A stretch of DNA of 64,000 nt from Nisaea sp. (lineage in GTDB: Bacteria > Pseudomonadota > Alphaproteobacteria > Thalassobaculales > Thalassobaculaceae). Numbering within the stretch: the first letter of the stretch is position 1; each line of letters opens with the position of its first letter. The DNA lies in NCBI RefSeq assembly GCF_017640745.1, contig NZ_JAEPQA010000024.1, positions 1-64,000 of the forward strand, in the 5' to 3' direction. Shown one piece after another: positions 54,355 through 63,118 of this stretch. The position numbers were made by a program, and so were the translations under genes. Below the pieces are notes generated by a model. The model saw only the letters and a list, made by a program, of their open reading frames with translations, had not been told where the DNA came from and did not search any database.

Positions 54355-55278
54355 TTGTCTCTTCCCCTACCGGAACGGAAACGCAAGAGGTGCGTGCTCA
54401 TCGCCCTCTTTGCCGTCGCTTTATCGTGCTTCTTCAATCTTCCGGCCGATGCGATTGCGGGCAATTTCCCGCCTCTCAACACACCCGATTTCGCAGCCTA
54501 TCGCAGCCAATTCGATGAAGACCGGGCGCGACTTGAGCGGGATCCGGCAGGTTTTTTCGCCGACGGGCAAACCGGCATCGAATGCGGCATGAGCCGGGAG
54601 CAGCAAAAGGAATTTGTCGAGGGCTCCTTCATTCGCGACATCAGCTGGAATATCCCGGGCTATGTGCTTTCAAAGCAGAGCTGGGACGTGGAGACGGTGC
54701 TCCCGATATTCGACCGGCACGAGATCCGGGTACTGGACGGCAGCTGCTCCGATGGAATGATCGAGGGTCCGGCGACCGTCGTCGCCAGTTTTGTGGCTAT
54801 CCAGCCCAGGGGCCAGTTCGGCAATCGCATCTTTCGCATCTTCGAGGTGAAGCTTAGGGAAACTTGCCAATATCGCGGCTCCATCCGCAACGGCGAGTGC
54901 CGCCGGGCCGAGACGGCGACGACTTTCCTCAGCTATCTGAACGACAATGGATTTCTGGAGAAGGACACCGGATACCCGGCGACCGGACTCACGATTTTCG
55001 ATTACGGTTTCTACGAAGAGAACCGCGAGACCGGTCCGGGGACCAGCTTCCAGATCGCCGCGTTGCCGGGATACTTCAAGTACGAAACCCTGACCCGGCG
55101 CAAGCAGGCGGGCAGCCTGCGCTACGAAAGCTATCTGGACGGAGACCGCGTCATCTGGACCTATTTCCGGCGCCAGTCGGATCTGGTCCTGCACGGTCCG
55201 GCAATCTGGCCCGCGCCCAACTTCACCTGTTTCGAGGACGGCAAGAAGGTCGAGCGCATGGAGTGCCCCGAACCGTGA
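54355..55278 (+). CDS. Exported protein of unknown function (module gene 1)
   Basis: A 307-residue protein with a signal peptide of unusual length in its basic n-region (LPLPERKRKRC, then the hydrophobic core LIALFAVALSCFFNL, cleavage near AIA-GN). The mature part has several cysteines (GIECG, DGSCSDG, ETCQYR, GECRR) that probably form disulfides, and no domain I recognise. TTG 54355 has GGAG eight bases ahead and gives this N-terminus; 164 further in-frame residues upstream are antisense to the ChaN-like gene. Its stop overlaps the next start (GTGA). Confidence 0.68.
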   Translation: MSLPLPERKRKRCVLIALFAVALSCFFNLPADAIAGNFPPLNTPDFAAYRSQFDEDRARLERDPAGFFADGQTGIECGMSREQQKEFVEGSFIRDISWNIPGYVLSKQSWDVETVLPIFDRHEIRVLDGSCSDGMIEGPATVVASFVAIQPRGQFGNRIFRIFEVKLRETCQYRGSIRNGECRRAETATTFLSYLNDNGFLEKDTGYPATGLTIFDYGFYEENRETGPGTSFQIAALPGYFKYETLTRRKQAGSLRYESYLDGDRVIWTYFRRQSDLVLHGPAIWPAPNFTCFEDGKKVERMECPEP

Positions 55279-56303
55279 TCATACGAGCCCTTATCGCTCT
55301 CGCCCTGCTCTGGTTTCCGGTCTCCGCCGCAAACGCCCAGGAGATCTATCAACTGAGTCCCGATGCCCTGGAGAAGGTCCGCCAGACCAGCCAGAAGATG
55401 GCGCCTCGGATCGAGCGCCAGCATACCCACGAACTGCGCGCCGACGGACCTGAGACGAAGACAGGTGTCTCCTTCATCGCGCAGTCCATCTATGTCGGGC
55501 GGTACCGGAAAGTCGTTTCCCCGGCGACCGGACGCCTGCAGCAATGGGCCTTCGACGCAGGACTGTTCGTGAACCGTCTGCAGGATCGCTATGCGGGGAC
55601 TTTCTATTTCTTCTTCGATCCTCGCTCGGAACGAAGACAGGCGGCAACGGAGGTTACGTCGGAAGGGACCTATATCCTTGTCGGGACGGAAATGCTCCGC
55701 GACGGCAGCCTGAGAACTGGCATCTTCAAGGCCGAACAGTCCTCGACGAAACCACTGGCCTGGAGCCATGCGGACCCGGAGTGGCTGGCCCAGTTCGAAC
55801 GGGACAACAAGGCCGCCGTGGAGCGGACGAAAGCGATGATCCGCAAACGGCAGGCCGAGGACCGCGCCGCGGCGGCGAGCGGCTTCTCCTTCGGTCAGCT
55901 CCTCGCGCTCGGGCTCGGCGCCGGAGGCCTCGCTTTCGCCGACATCCCGACCGGCGATATGATCCAGATCGGCAGCGCGTTTGCGAGTGACGTGCTCAGC
56001 AAGGGACAGACCACCCAGCTGAACGATCTGGTCGCTTCCAAACGCCCAGGACCAGCGGCCACCACGACGGCGAACGCCGGCCAGACACCGACTCCGGCAG
56101 CAGGCGGCTACACGACCGAAAAAGTGCGGATCACCTGCGCGAGCGGGGTGAGCAATACGGTTCCTCTCACCTTCAAGACGCGAACCTGCCGCAACGCAAT
56201 GGAGAATTACGCGCGGGTCTATGCCTGCAACCTGATCGACGATATGCAGGCGGCGGCGCAACGGTGCAAACAGGCATGCGGACATATCCAATGCGCGGAG
56301 TGA
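55275..56303 (+). CDS. Exported protein of unknown function (module gene 2)
   Basis: A 342-residue protein with a signal peptide (IIRALIALALLWFPVSA, ending NAQ-EI). The middle contains YAGTFYFFFDPRSERRQA and a second hydrophobic stretch (FGQLLALGLGAGGLAFA, about 205-221) that could be a membrane helix; the C-terminus carries six cysteines (RITCASG, RTCRNA, VYACNL, AQRCKQACGHIQC). I do not recognise the family. GTG 55275 overlaps the previous stop by four bases. Confidence 0.68.
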   Translation: MIIRALIALALLWFPVSAANAQEIYQLSPDALEKVRQTSQKMAPRIERQHTHELRADGPETKTGVSFIAQSIYVGRYRKVVSPATGRLQQWAFDAGLFVNRLQDRYAGTFYFFFDPRSERRQAATEVTSEGTYILVGTEMLRDGSLRTGIFKAEQSSTKPLAWSHADPEWLAQFERDNKAAVERTKAMIRKRQAEDRAAAASGFSFGQLLALGLGAGGLAFADIPTGDMIQIGSAFASDVLSKGQTTQLNDLVASKRPGPAATTTANAGQTPTPAAGGYTTEKVRITCASGVSNTVPLTFKTRTCRNAMENYARVYACNLIDDMQAAAQRCKQACGHIQCAE

Positions 56304-56308
56304 CACGG

Positions 56309-56707
56309 ATGAAGACCGCCATCCTCGGCCTCACAATTTCCCTCGGTATTCTGACCGGCACATCGAACGCCGCCGAGCTTCCGGCGCCGGATTTCACGAA
56401 GCTCGACGACGCGACGATCTCCGCACTCGACACCGCCTGCGCCAGTTGGGTGATGACGGAGCGAAAAGCCAATCTGCAGCCCTGGATCGGCGCGATCGGA
56501 CCACTCTGCGAAGCAGCCAGGAATCGCCCCGTGCAACCGGTCGCGGCCGAACCGGGGTTCCGTGCCTCGCCGGCCGCTTCCGCTCCGGCGGCAAACGGAC
56601 TCGGAGACAAGCTGCAGCAACTGAAGGCGCTGCTCGATCAGGGCCTGATCACGCAGGACGACTACGACAAAACCAAGGCCAAGCTGCTGACCGGGTTCGC
56701 AAACTGA
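56309..56707 (+). CDS. Exported SHOCT-domain protein (module gene 3)
   Basis: A 132-residue exported protein (signal peptide ending SNAA-EL). The C-terminus reads LGDKLQQLKALLDQGLITQD then DYDKTKAKLL, a SHOCT-type short helical domain normally found at the ends of proteins. The start is ATG 56309, five bases after the previous stop, with GGAG about nine bases upstream. It completes a three-gene set of exported proteins. Confidence 0.72.
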   Translation: MKTAILGLTISLGILTGTSNAAELPAPDFTKLDDATISALDTACASWVMTERKANLQPWIGAIGPLCEAARNRPVQPVAAEPGFRASPAASAPAANGLGDKLQQLKALLDQGLITQDDYDKTKAKLLTGFAN

Positions 56708-56720
56708 CCCGTCGGGAAGC

Positions 56721-57233
56721 TCAGTCGAACAGACTGTCGATCGCGGCCTGATCCATGATGTCGTCGATCTCGGCCTGGTCGTAGCGCGGCACGGTGCCGT
56801 TTATCACGCCGGATATCTGCTCCAGGGTGGTCTTGATCTCGCGGACCTTCGCCATGGTCTGATGCTGGAACGCGTCCTGGGGGACCGTTCCGTTCAGCTT
56901 TTTCAGAAGGTCGGTCGCCGAGAAGATCTGCTCGTTCGCTGCCGCGACAAGATCCTCGAAGGCATCGATATATTCCCGGGGCGCGTTCTCGTAGGCCCAG
57001 ATGGCGAGTTCCTTGTCGGAGAATCCGCTGGCGGCGAAATGCTCGATATAGGTCGCCGGCTCCCATTGCTCGACCTCCTCAAGCATCTCCGGCATGTCCG
57101 GAACGAGCTCGAGCAGCATGACCACTTCGTTGAAGTGATTCAGGTAATCCGTTGCCAGAAGGGACGTCTCATTGATGTTCGTCCCCCGAACAAGCAATCG
57201 GTAGGTCTTGGTCAGGCGAGGCTGCGTATCCAT
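56721..57233 (-). CDS. Soluble acidic protein of unknown function
   Basis: A 170-residue acidic protein, mostly helical by composition, without signal peptide or membrane segment. It contains LVRGTNINETSLLATDYLNH near the start and an IDDIMDQAAID tail. I do not recognise it. ATG 57245 and ATG 57233 are both in frame and neither has a clear ribosome site; I give the shorter one. The upstream 130 bp are AT-rich and probably carry its promoter. It is convergent with the SHOCT gene. Confidence 0.65.
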   Translation of the reverse strand: MDTQPRLTKTYRLLVRGTNINETSLLATDYLNHFNEVVMLLELVPDMPEMLEEVEQWEPATYIEHFAASGFSDKELAIWAYENAPREYIDAFEDLVAAANEQIFSATDLLKKLNGTVPQDAFQHQTMAKVREIKTTLEQISGVINGTVPRYDQAEIDDIMDQAAIDSLFD

Positions 57234-57377
57234 CGCAACAACCATAGCGCATTCCCGGCATTGTACAGACGCAATTATCCAAGATAACGCCCCAACTCAT
57301 TAAGATTACGTATATTTTAATCATATTGCCGGTACTTTCGGGGACACGCCCCAGCCCCACCGAATTCCGGCGCCGGG

Positions 57378-58262
57378 TCAGTCTTCGAGATCGAAACGCC
57401 GCAGTTTGTCTGGATTGCGCGTAATCATGATTTCCTCCACCCGGTTATCGCCGCCGACCGCGAAGGTCACGATCGCTTCCGTCCGGGCACCGGCGCGGGC
57501 GATCAGCGCGCGCTGCGCGTTGATCTCGGCGACGGCGACCTGATAGTTCGCGTACCAGCGCGAGAGATAGCGGGTGACGAACTGGAGAATCACTTCAGCA
57601 CCCCGGAGCGGTTTGCGGATCGAGTCCGCCTTTCCGCCGCTGTCCGCAGTCAGCACCGCGTGGCTCGACAGCAGGGCGGCAAGCCCGTCGGCGACGCCCG
57701 TCGTCACGGCGGCCTGGAAGGCCTCGACCAGACGCTCCTGGATGTGTTTCGGAGCTGGCCTGGTATTTCCAGCGCTGCGGACATTGACCCGCGCGCGAGA
57801 CGCCAGCTTGCGGCAGGCGGCCTCGCTGACCTGCAGGCTTTCCGCGATCTCCGCGTACTCCATCCCGAAAACGTCATGCAGGATGAAGGCCGCGCGCTCC
57901 TTGGGCGCCAGACGCTCGAGCACGAGCAGGAACGCCATGGTGACGCTCTCGCTCATGAGGAAATCGGTCTCCGGTGTCGCTTCCTGCGCCGTTTCCATCG
58001 GCTCCGGGAGCCAGGATCCGACATATTCGGTCCGGCTGCGGCGCGCCGATTTCAGCACGTCGAGCGACCGCCGCGTGGCCACCGAAGTGAGCCAGCCCCG
58101 CCGGTTTTCGATCTCGTCGCGGTTTGCCGCATCCCAGGCGAGAAAGGTGTCCTGCACGACGTCCTCCGCCTCGGCGCGGCTTCCGAGCAGGCGGTAGGCG
58201 AGACCGGTCAGCATCGGTCTCGCCTCCTCGAATGCCTCTATGTGATCCAACGGCCGTTCCAT
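57378..58262 (-). CDS. ECF41-type extracytoplasmic function sigma factor
   Basis: A 294-residue sigma factor with region 2 (ARPMLTGLAYRLLGSRAEAED and VVQDTFLAW, the hallmark of this group), region 4 (MEYAEIAESLQVSEAACRKL) and a C-terminal SnoaL-like domain (about 190-294) containing the ECF41-typical DSGGKADSI segment. Promoter recognition is controlled by that domain, not by an anti-sigma factor. Its ATG overlaps the stop of the carboxymuconolactone decarboxylase gene, a standard ECF41 partnership. Confidence 0.92.
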   Translation of the reverse strand: MERPLDHIEAFEEARPMLTGLAYRLLGSRAEAEDVVQDTFLAWDAANRDEIENRRGWLTSVATRRSLDVLKSARRSRTEYVGSWLPEPMETAQEATPETDFLMSESVTMAFLLVLERLAPKERAAFILHDVFGMEYAEIAESLQVSEAACRKLASRARVNVRSAGNTRPAPKHIQERLVEAFQAAVTTGVADGLAALLSSHAVLTADSGGKADSIRKPLRGAEVILQFVTRYLSRWYANYQVAVAEINAQRALIARAGARTEAIVTFAVGGDNRVEEIMITRNPDKLRRFDLED

Positions 58263-58693
58263 CAGTGGTTCGAGATCTGGATCCGATTCCAGAGATTGAT
58301 CATCGCCACGATCGCCGTCAGCGTCGAGATCTCGCGCTCCGTGAAATGCTCCCTCAACTCCCGCCGCAATGGACCTAGATCTGCCTTCGGGTCGGGCTCT
58401 GTCAGCGCTTCGGTCCAGGCCAGCGCAGCCTTTTCCGCAGGCGTGAAGTCCCGCACATGGCGCCAGACGACGACGCGGTCGATCCGGTCCTGGCTCTCGC
58501 CGTCCTTGCGCGCTTCCTCGATGTGCATCCTGACGCAGAAGGCGCACTGATTGATCTGCGATGCCCTGAGCTTCACCAGGTGGTGGAGAAGCCTGTCGAA
58601 TCCGGCCCCCTCGATCTCCTTCTCGACGGCCTCCAGACGGCCGAAAATGTTTTCTGCATTGGCGTGAAAATTCACGGCTGCGGTCCCCTTCAC
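58262..58693 (-). CDS. Carboxymuconolactone decarboxylase / AhpD-like protein
   Basis: A 143-residue AhpD-like protein with the redox motif CAFCVRMH (CX2C-x3-H) that supports peroxidase or disulfide chemistry. GTG 58693 has GGAGG five bases ahead, so the longer reading from 58858 is discarded. It is translationally coupled to the ECF41 sigma factor. Members of this pair are often the sigma factor's own target, giving an autoregulated oxidative-type response (family knowledge). Confidence 0.9.
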   Translation of the reverse strand: MKGTAAVNFHANAENIFGRLEAVEKEIEGAGFDRLLHHLVKLRASQINQCAFCVRMHIEEARKDGESQDRIDRVVVWRHVRDFTPAEKAALAWTEALTEPDPKADLGPLRRELREHFTEREISTLTAIVAMINLWNRIQISNH

Positions 58694-58836
58694 CTTTTCC
58701 TCCTTCGCGGCGTTTCGGTGTGGTTTCACAGACCTGTCGAGCCAGCGCCCGCTGCTGTGACGTGGGGCTGCATTTTTTTCGCCGCGACGGCGACGTACGC
58801 TGGAAGTCGCCAGGCCGACGGGGTAGCTTTCCGGCC

Positions 58837-59571
58837 ATGACGAAGCGCCTGATAGCATTCGGGAATCTGTTTCTGGGCACGGTCCGAGACGTGCTCCCGA
58901 TCATCGTCGTCGTCGCCTTTTTCCAGCTCGTCGTCCTGCAGCAGCCGTTTCCCAACCTGACGGAAACGCTGATCGGGCTCGTGATCGTGGTGCTCGGCCT
59001 CACTTTGTTCCTGCAGGGTCTGGAGATGGCGCTGTTCCCGATCGGCGAGTTCCTGGCCGGAGCGCTGGCGCGGAAAGGCAGCCTGCTCTGGCTTCTGCTC
59101 TTTGCCTTCGGACTCGGATTCGGCACCACGGTCGCCGAACCCTCGCTCATCGCCGTCGGCGAGGAAGCGGCCCGCGTCATGGCCGAGAGCGGTTTCATCC
59201 AGCACGACCCGCGCGCCATGGCCGACTATGCGCTGGCACTGCGCTACACCGTCGCCGTCTCGGTCGGCGTGGCCATCGTCGTCGGCGTCTTCCGCATCCT
59301 GAAGGGATGGCCGCTGCACTGGATCATGATCGGCGGCTATGTCGTCGTGCAGGGACTGACGGCCGTCGCGCCGGAGGAGATCATCGGCATCGCCTATGAC
59401 AGCGGCGGCGTCACCACCTCGACGGTTACCGTGCCGCTGGTCACCGCGCTCGGCGTCGGGCTCGCCACCGTGATCCGCGGCCGAAATCCGGCCATCGACG
59501 GGTTCGGCCTGATCGCCTTCGCCAGCCTGTCTCCTATGATATTCGTGCTGATCTTCGGAATGGTGGTCTGA
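58837..59571 (+). CDS. DUF1538 membrane protein, subunit 1
   Basis: A 244-residue polytopic protein with about six helices. Conserved segments include [34 protein letters not shown] and [17 protein letters not shown]. These two charged, glycine- and threonine-rich stretches recur in the partner and probably line a transport path. It overlaps the next gene by one base (TGATG). The substrate is unknown. Confidence 0.85.
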   Translation: MTKRLIAFGNLFLGTVRDVLPIIVVVAFFQLVVLQQPFPNLTETLIGLVIVVLGLTLFLQGLEMALFPIGEFLAGALARKGSLLWLLLFAFGLGFGTTVAEPSLIAVGEEAARVMAESGFIQHDPRAMADYALALRYTVAVSVGVAIVVGVFRILKGWPLHWIMIGGYVVVQGLTAVAPEEIIGIAYDSGGVTTSTVTVPLVTALGVGLATVIRGRNPAIDGFGLIAFASLSPMIFVLIFGMVV

Positions 59572-60398
59572 TGACGGACTGGCTCGCCGCGCTCGCAGAC
59601 GCCTTCTTCGGCACCATCCTCGACGTATTGCCGATCGCCGGCATCCTCGTTTTCTTCCAGCTCATCGTCCTCAGGCAACGCATTCCGCACCTCGGACGCG
59701 TGCTCACCGGTTTCGTCTATGTGATCATCGGCCTCGCGCTGTTCCTCGTCGGCCTCGAGAAAGCCCTCTTCCCGATCGGCGAGCATATGGCGAAACAACT
59801 CACCGATCCGGGCTTCATCGCCCATGGCCGACCGGCGGACTCGATCAGCTGGGCAGACTATTACTGGGTCTATCTCTTCGCCGCCGCGATCGGCTTTTCG
59901 ACGACCATCGCCGAGCCCTCGCTGATCGCCGTCGCGAACAAGGCGAGCGACCTCACCGGTGGGTCGATCAGCGGCTGGGGCCTCCGGATGGCCGTCGCCA
60001 TCGGCGTCGCGCTCAGCATCGCTGTCGGCGCCTTCCGGATCGTCACAGGCACGCCGCTGTATCTCTACATGATCGTGGGCTACAGCCTCGTCGTCCTGCA
60101 GACGATCTATGCCCCGCGCATGATCATACCGCTCGCCTACGACAGCGGCGGCGTCACCACCTCGACCGTGACCGTTCCGCTGGTCACCGCGCTCGGCCTC
60201 GGGCTGGCCTCCACGGTGCCCGGCCGCAATCCGGTGCTCGATGGCTTCGGCCTGATCGCCCTCGCGAGCCTGTTCCCCATGCTCAGCGTGATGAGCTACG
60301 CGCAGGCCGGCGCCTGGCTCACGGCGCGGCGCAAAAAGCGGGAGCGGGAACGCGAAGAATTCGATAAAGCGACCCCACAGACAGGGAGTGAGCGATGA
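59571..60398 (+). CDS. DUF1538 membrane protein, subunit 2
   Basis: A 275-residue homologue of subunit 1 with the same segments ([53 protein letters not shown]), followed by a basic tail (RRKKREREREEFDK). The pair probably forms a heterodimer in which each half supplies one inverted-looking unit. ATGA overlap links it to the PII-like gene. Confidence 0.85.
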   Translation: MTDWLAALADAFFGTILDVLPIAGILVFFQLIVLRQRIPHLGRVLTGFVYVIIGLALFLVGLEKALFPIGEHMAKQLTDPGFIAHGRPADSISWADYYWVYLFAAAIGFSTTIAEPSLIAVANKASDLTGGSISGWGLRMAVAIGVALSIAVGAFRIVTGTPLYLYMIVGYSLVVLQTIYAPRMIIPLAYDSGGVTTSTVTVPLVTALGLGLASTVPGRNPVLDGFGLIALASLFPMLSVMSYAQAGAWLTARRKKREREREEFDKATPQTGSER

Positions 60399-60745
60399 AG
60401 TTCAAACTGATTGTCGCCGTGGTGAATGACGAGAAGACCGACATCGTCGTCGACACCGCCCGCAGCTGCGGCGGCACTGGAAGCACGGTGATCACCAACG
60501 TCCGCGGCGAGGGTCTGAAGCCGTCCTCGACCTTTCTCGGACTCACCCTTGAAGGTCAGCGCGACATCGTGCTGCTTGTGGTCGAGGAGCATATGGCCCG
60601 CCATATCCTCGAGGAAATCTGCAAGGCGGCCCGGTTCGACGAGGATGTCGGAAGCGGTGTGGCGTTCCAGATCGACATCGAGGACGCCGTCGGCCTGACC
60701 TCGCAAATGAAAACCATCGAGAAAGAAATCGAGGAAGAAATATGA
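60395..60745 (+). CDS. P-II family (GlnB-like) regulatory protein
   Basis: A 116-residue PII-fold protein (MKFKLIVAVVN start, GGTGSTVITNVRGEG as the T-loop/Walker-like loop region, RDIVLLVVEEHMARHILEE). It lacks the uridylylatable tyrosine of GlnB in the T-loop, so it resembles PII-like transporter regulators such as SbtB more than true nitrogen sensors. It is translationally coupled to both neighbours by ATGA overlaps. PII-like proteins bind adenine nucleotides and gate membrane transporters, which suits this context. Confidence 0.82.
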   Translation: MKFKLIVAVVNDEKTDIVVDTARSCGGTGSTVITNVRGEGLKPSSTFLGLTLEGQRDIVLLVVEEHMARHILEEICKAARFDEDVGSGVAFQIDIEDAVGLTSQMKTIEKEIEEEI

Positions 60746-61149
60746 GCCAGCACCCATACGTGAAGGTGGAGGACGTGATGACCGGCAATCCGCACGTCAT
60801 CGACGGCCTCGCGACCGTGCGCGACGCGATCGACAGGATGCGGGAGCACCATGTCAGTTCCCTCGTCATCGAGCGCCGGCACGAGGGGGACGAGTATGGC
60901 GTCGTGACCGTCGGCGATATCGCCGCGCATGTCGCCAGCAAGGACCGTTCGCCGGAGCGCACCAGCGTCTACGAGATCATGTCCAAGCCGGTCCTGACAG
61001 TCGATGTCGGCATGGATATCAAATACGCGATCCGGATGCTGAACCGCTTCAAGCTGACCCGCGCCCTCGTGACGCGCCAGGGCGAGATGGTCGGCATCGT
61101 GACGCTGCGCGATATGGTGGTACGCTACACTTCGAACGGATCCGATTGA
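60742..61149 (+). CDS. CBS-domain pair protein
   Basis: A 135-residue protein with two CBS motifs (VEDVMTGNPHVI then VVTVGDIAAHV; VYEIMSKPVLTV then IVTLRDMVVRY). CBS pairs bind AMP, ADP or ATP and act as energy sensors. The last gene of the four-gene DUF1538 unit, it probably gives a second nucleotide input to the transporter. Confidence 0.9.
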   Translation: MSQHPYVKVEDVMTGNPHVIDGLATVRDAIDRMREHHVSSLVIERRHEGDEYGVVTVGDIAAHVASKDRSPERTSVYEIMSKPVLTVDVGMDIKYAIRMLNRFKLTRALVTRQGEMVGIVTLRDMVVRYTSNGSD

Positions 61150-61171
61150 CGGCCGGGAGGAAAGACGCGGC

Positions 61172-62545
61172 GTGAACGGGCCCCTCGGTAACAGCGCCTA
61201 CCGGCACCTCTTCGCCGCGCAGGCACTTTCGCTTCTCGGCACCGGGCTTACGACGGTAGCGCTCGGACTTCTGGCTTACGATCTCGCCGGCCCAGACGCC
61301 GGCCTGGTTCTCGGCACGGCTCTCGCGATCAAGATGATTGCCTATGTCGGCCTCGGTCCGGTCGGCGCCGCAATCGCGGAACGGTTTCCCCGCCGGCCCT
61401 ATCTCGTCGCCCTCGACCTGATCCGTGCCGCACTCGTTCTTGTCCTGCCGTTCGTCTCCGAGATCTGGCAGATCTACCTGCTGATCTTCCTGTTCCAGGC
61501 CTGTTCCGCCGCCTTCACGCCGACCTTCCAGGCAACTATCCCGGATCTTCTGCCGGACGAGAAGGACTATACGCGGGCACTTTCCCTCTCCCGGATGCTC
61601 TACGATCTCGAACAGTTGCTCAGTCCGGTACTGGCAGGTGTTCTGCTGACCCTCGTCAGCTTTCACTGGCTGTTCGTCGGGAACACGATCGGCTTTCTCG
61701 CCTCGGCCGCCTTCATTGTCACCGCGGCCATTCCGCCTCAGACGAACGAAGAGAACCGGCGTGGCTTCTGGCAGCGCGTGACGCGGGGCAGTTGGATCTA
61801 TCTGAAGACACCCCGTCTGCTCGGTCTGCTCTCGCTCAGTTTCGCCGTCGCCTCGGCAGGGTCTATGGTGATCGTCAATACCGTCGTCTTCGTCCGCTCC
61901 GTGCTTGGCGGCGACGAAACCGATGTGGCGATCTTCTTCGCCGCCGCAGGGCTCGGCTCGATGGCGATCGCCTTGACCCTGCCCCGGCTGCTGGACCGGA
62001 TCGCGACGCGGCCGGTCATGATCTGCGGCGGAGCGGTCCTTTGCGCCGGACTGATTGCAGGGCTTTGGGCGGAAACCTATGCCGGCGCGCTCGCGGTCTG
62101 GGTTTGCCTCGGTGCCGGCTCGTCCCTGGTCATGACGCCGTCCGGGCTTCTGCTACGACGGTCCAGCCATGCCGAGGACAGGCCCGCACTGTTCGCGGCG
62201 CAATTCGCCCTCTCCCACGGGTGCTGGCTGATCGCCTATCCCGTCGCCGGATGGGTGGGCGCGCGCTTCGGAATGAACGCGGCTTTCATCGTGCTCGCGG
62301 TCGGCGCGGCGGCTGGCTGCGCCGCTGCCCTGTTGCTCTGGCCGCGGAACGATCCCGCCGAGCTGGAACATGAGCACGAGGAAGTGGTCCATGCACATGT
62401 GCCAACAGCCGACGGGCATCACCGGTCGGACCAGATCTCCAGGGACGATGATAGATCAGAAAAAAAGCACCGGCACCGGAAGTTCCGGCACCGGCACGTG
62501 TTCGTTATCGACGACCATCATACGGCCTGGCCGCGATCCGGTTGA
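61172..62545 (+). CDS. MFS transporter with histidine-rich C-terminal tail
   Basis: A 457-residue major facilitator with about twelve helices (GNSAYRHLFAAQALSLLGTG start, RFPRRPYLVALD in the cytoplasmic loop). From about residue 393 the tail is histidine-rich (AELEHEHEEVVHAHVPTA, DGHHR, then KKHRHRKFRHRH), as in nickel exporters of the NreB type and other metal carriers. Metal efflux is therefore plausible, but the drug:H+ antiporter fold is not itself diagnostic. The start is GTG 61172, 23 bp after the CBS gene. Confidence 0.85.
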   Translation: MNGPLGNSAYRHLFAAQALSLLGTGLTTVALGLLAYDLAGPDAGLVLGTALAIKMIAYVGLGPVGAAIAERFPRRPYLVALDLIRAALVLVLPFVSEIWQIYLLIFLFQACSAAFTPTFQATIPDLLPDEKDYTRALSLSRMLYDLEQLLSPVLAGVLLTLVSFHWLFVGNTIGFLASAAFIVTAAIPPQTNEENRRGFWQRVTRGSWIYLKTPRLLGLLSLSFAVASAGSMVIVNTVVFVRSVLGGDETDVAIFFAAAGLGSMAIALTLPRLLDRIATRPVMICGGAVLCAGLIAGLWAETYAGALAVWVCLGAGSSLVMTPSGLLLRRSSHAEDRPALFAAQFALSHGCWLIAYPVAGWVGARFGMNAAFIVLAVGAAAGCAAALLLWPRNDPAELEHEHEEVVHAHVPTADGHHRSDQISRDDDRSEKKHRHRKFRHRHVFVIDDHHTAWPRSG

Positions 62546-62572
62546 TGCCGGATCACGGCCGGTAGGAGCCGC

Positions 62573-63016
62573 CTACCAGGTGCCGGTATTCTGCATCGAG
62601 GCCCAGGGCTCGGCCGGGGCCAGCGCCTCGCCTTCCTGCAGGATCTCGATCGAGATGCCGTCCGGCGACTTCACGAAGGCCATGTAGCCGTCCCGCGGCG
62701 GGCGGTTGATGGTGACGCCCGCGTCCATGATCTTCTGGCAGGTCTCGTAGATGTTCTCGACGCGGAAGGCGAGATGGCCCCAGGCCCGGCCGGTCTTGTA
62801 CTCTTCCGGATCCCAGTTGTAGGTCAGCTCGATCACCGGCGCGCGCTTGTCGGACGCGGCGGTCGCCTCGTCGCCCGGAGCGTAGAGGAAGATGTTGGTG
62901 AAACGGCCCTTCTCGCTGTCGTAGCGATGGACTTCCTTCAGGCCAAGAATGTCGCAGTAGAATTTCATGCTCTCGTCGATGTCGCTGATCCGGACCATCG
63001 TGTGCAGATAACGCAT
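62573..63016 (-). CDS. gloA: Lactoylglutathione lyase (glyoxalase I)
   Basis: A 147-residue glyoxalase I. The metal ligands are visible: His in MRYLHTMVRI, Glu in PVIELTYNW, His in WGHLAFRV and Glu in SIEILQEG. The enzyme converts the hemithioacetal of methylglyoxal and glutathione to S-lactoylglutathione. GGGAG lies eight bases before ATG 63016, favoured over the longer reading from 63088. Confidence 0.93.
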   Translation of the reverse strand: MRYLHTMVRISDIDESMKFYCDILGLKEVHRYDSEKGRFTNIFLYAPGDEATAASDKRAPVIELTYNWDPEEYKTGRAWGHLAFRVENIYETCQKIMDAGVTINRPPRDGYMAFVKSPDGISIEILQEGEALAPAEPWASMQNTGTW

Positions 63017-63118
63017 GGGTTCGCTCCCGTTCCGCAAGCTGGTGAATGATTGGCTGGTACTGACATCGCGCAGCGGCGGCCGTGACACAACCCCGCTTTC
63101 CGCAATTCCTTCGTTCCG

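Noticed and set aside
57378-59219. One 613-residue protein spanning the sigma factor and beyond
   Set aside because: The upper half is the antisense of the DUF1538 gene and the out-of-frame reading of the decarboxylase gene. The sigma factor domain starts at ATG 58262.
62460-62510. Direct and inverted GCACCGGCACCGG-type repeats
   Set aside because: They lie inside the MFS coding sequence and encode the histidine/arginine-rich tail, so they reflect codon repetition.
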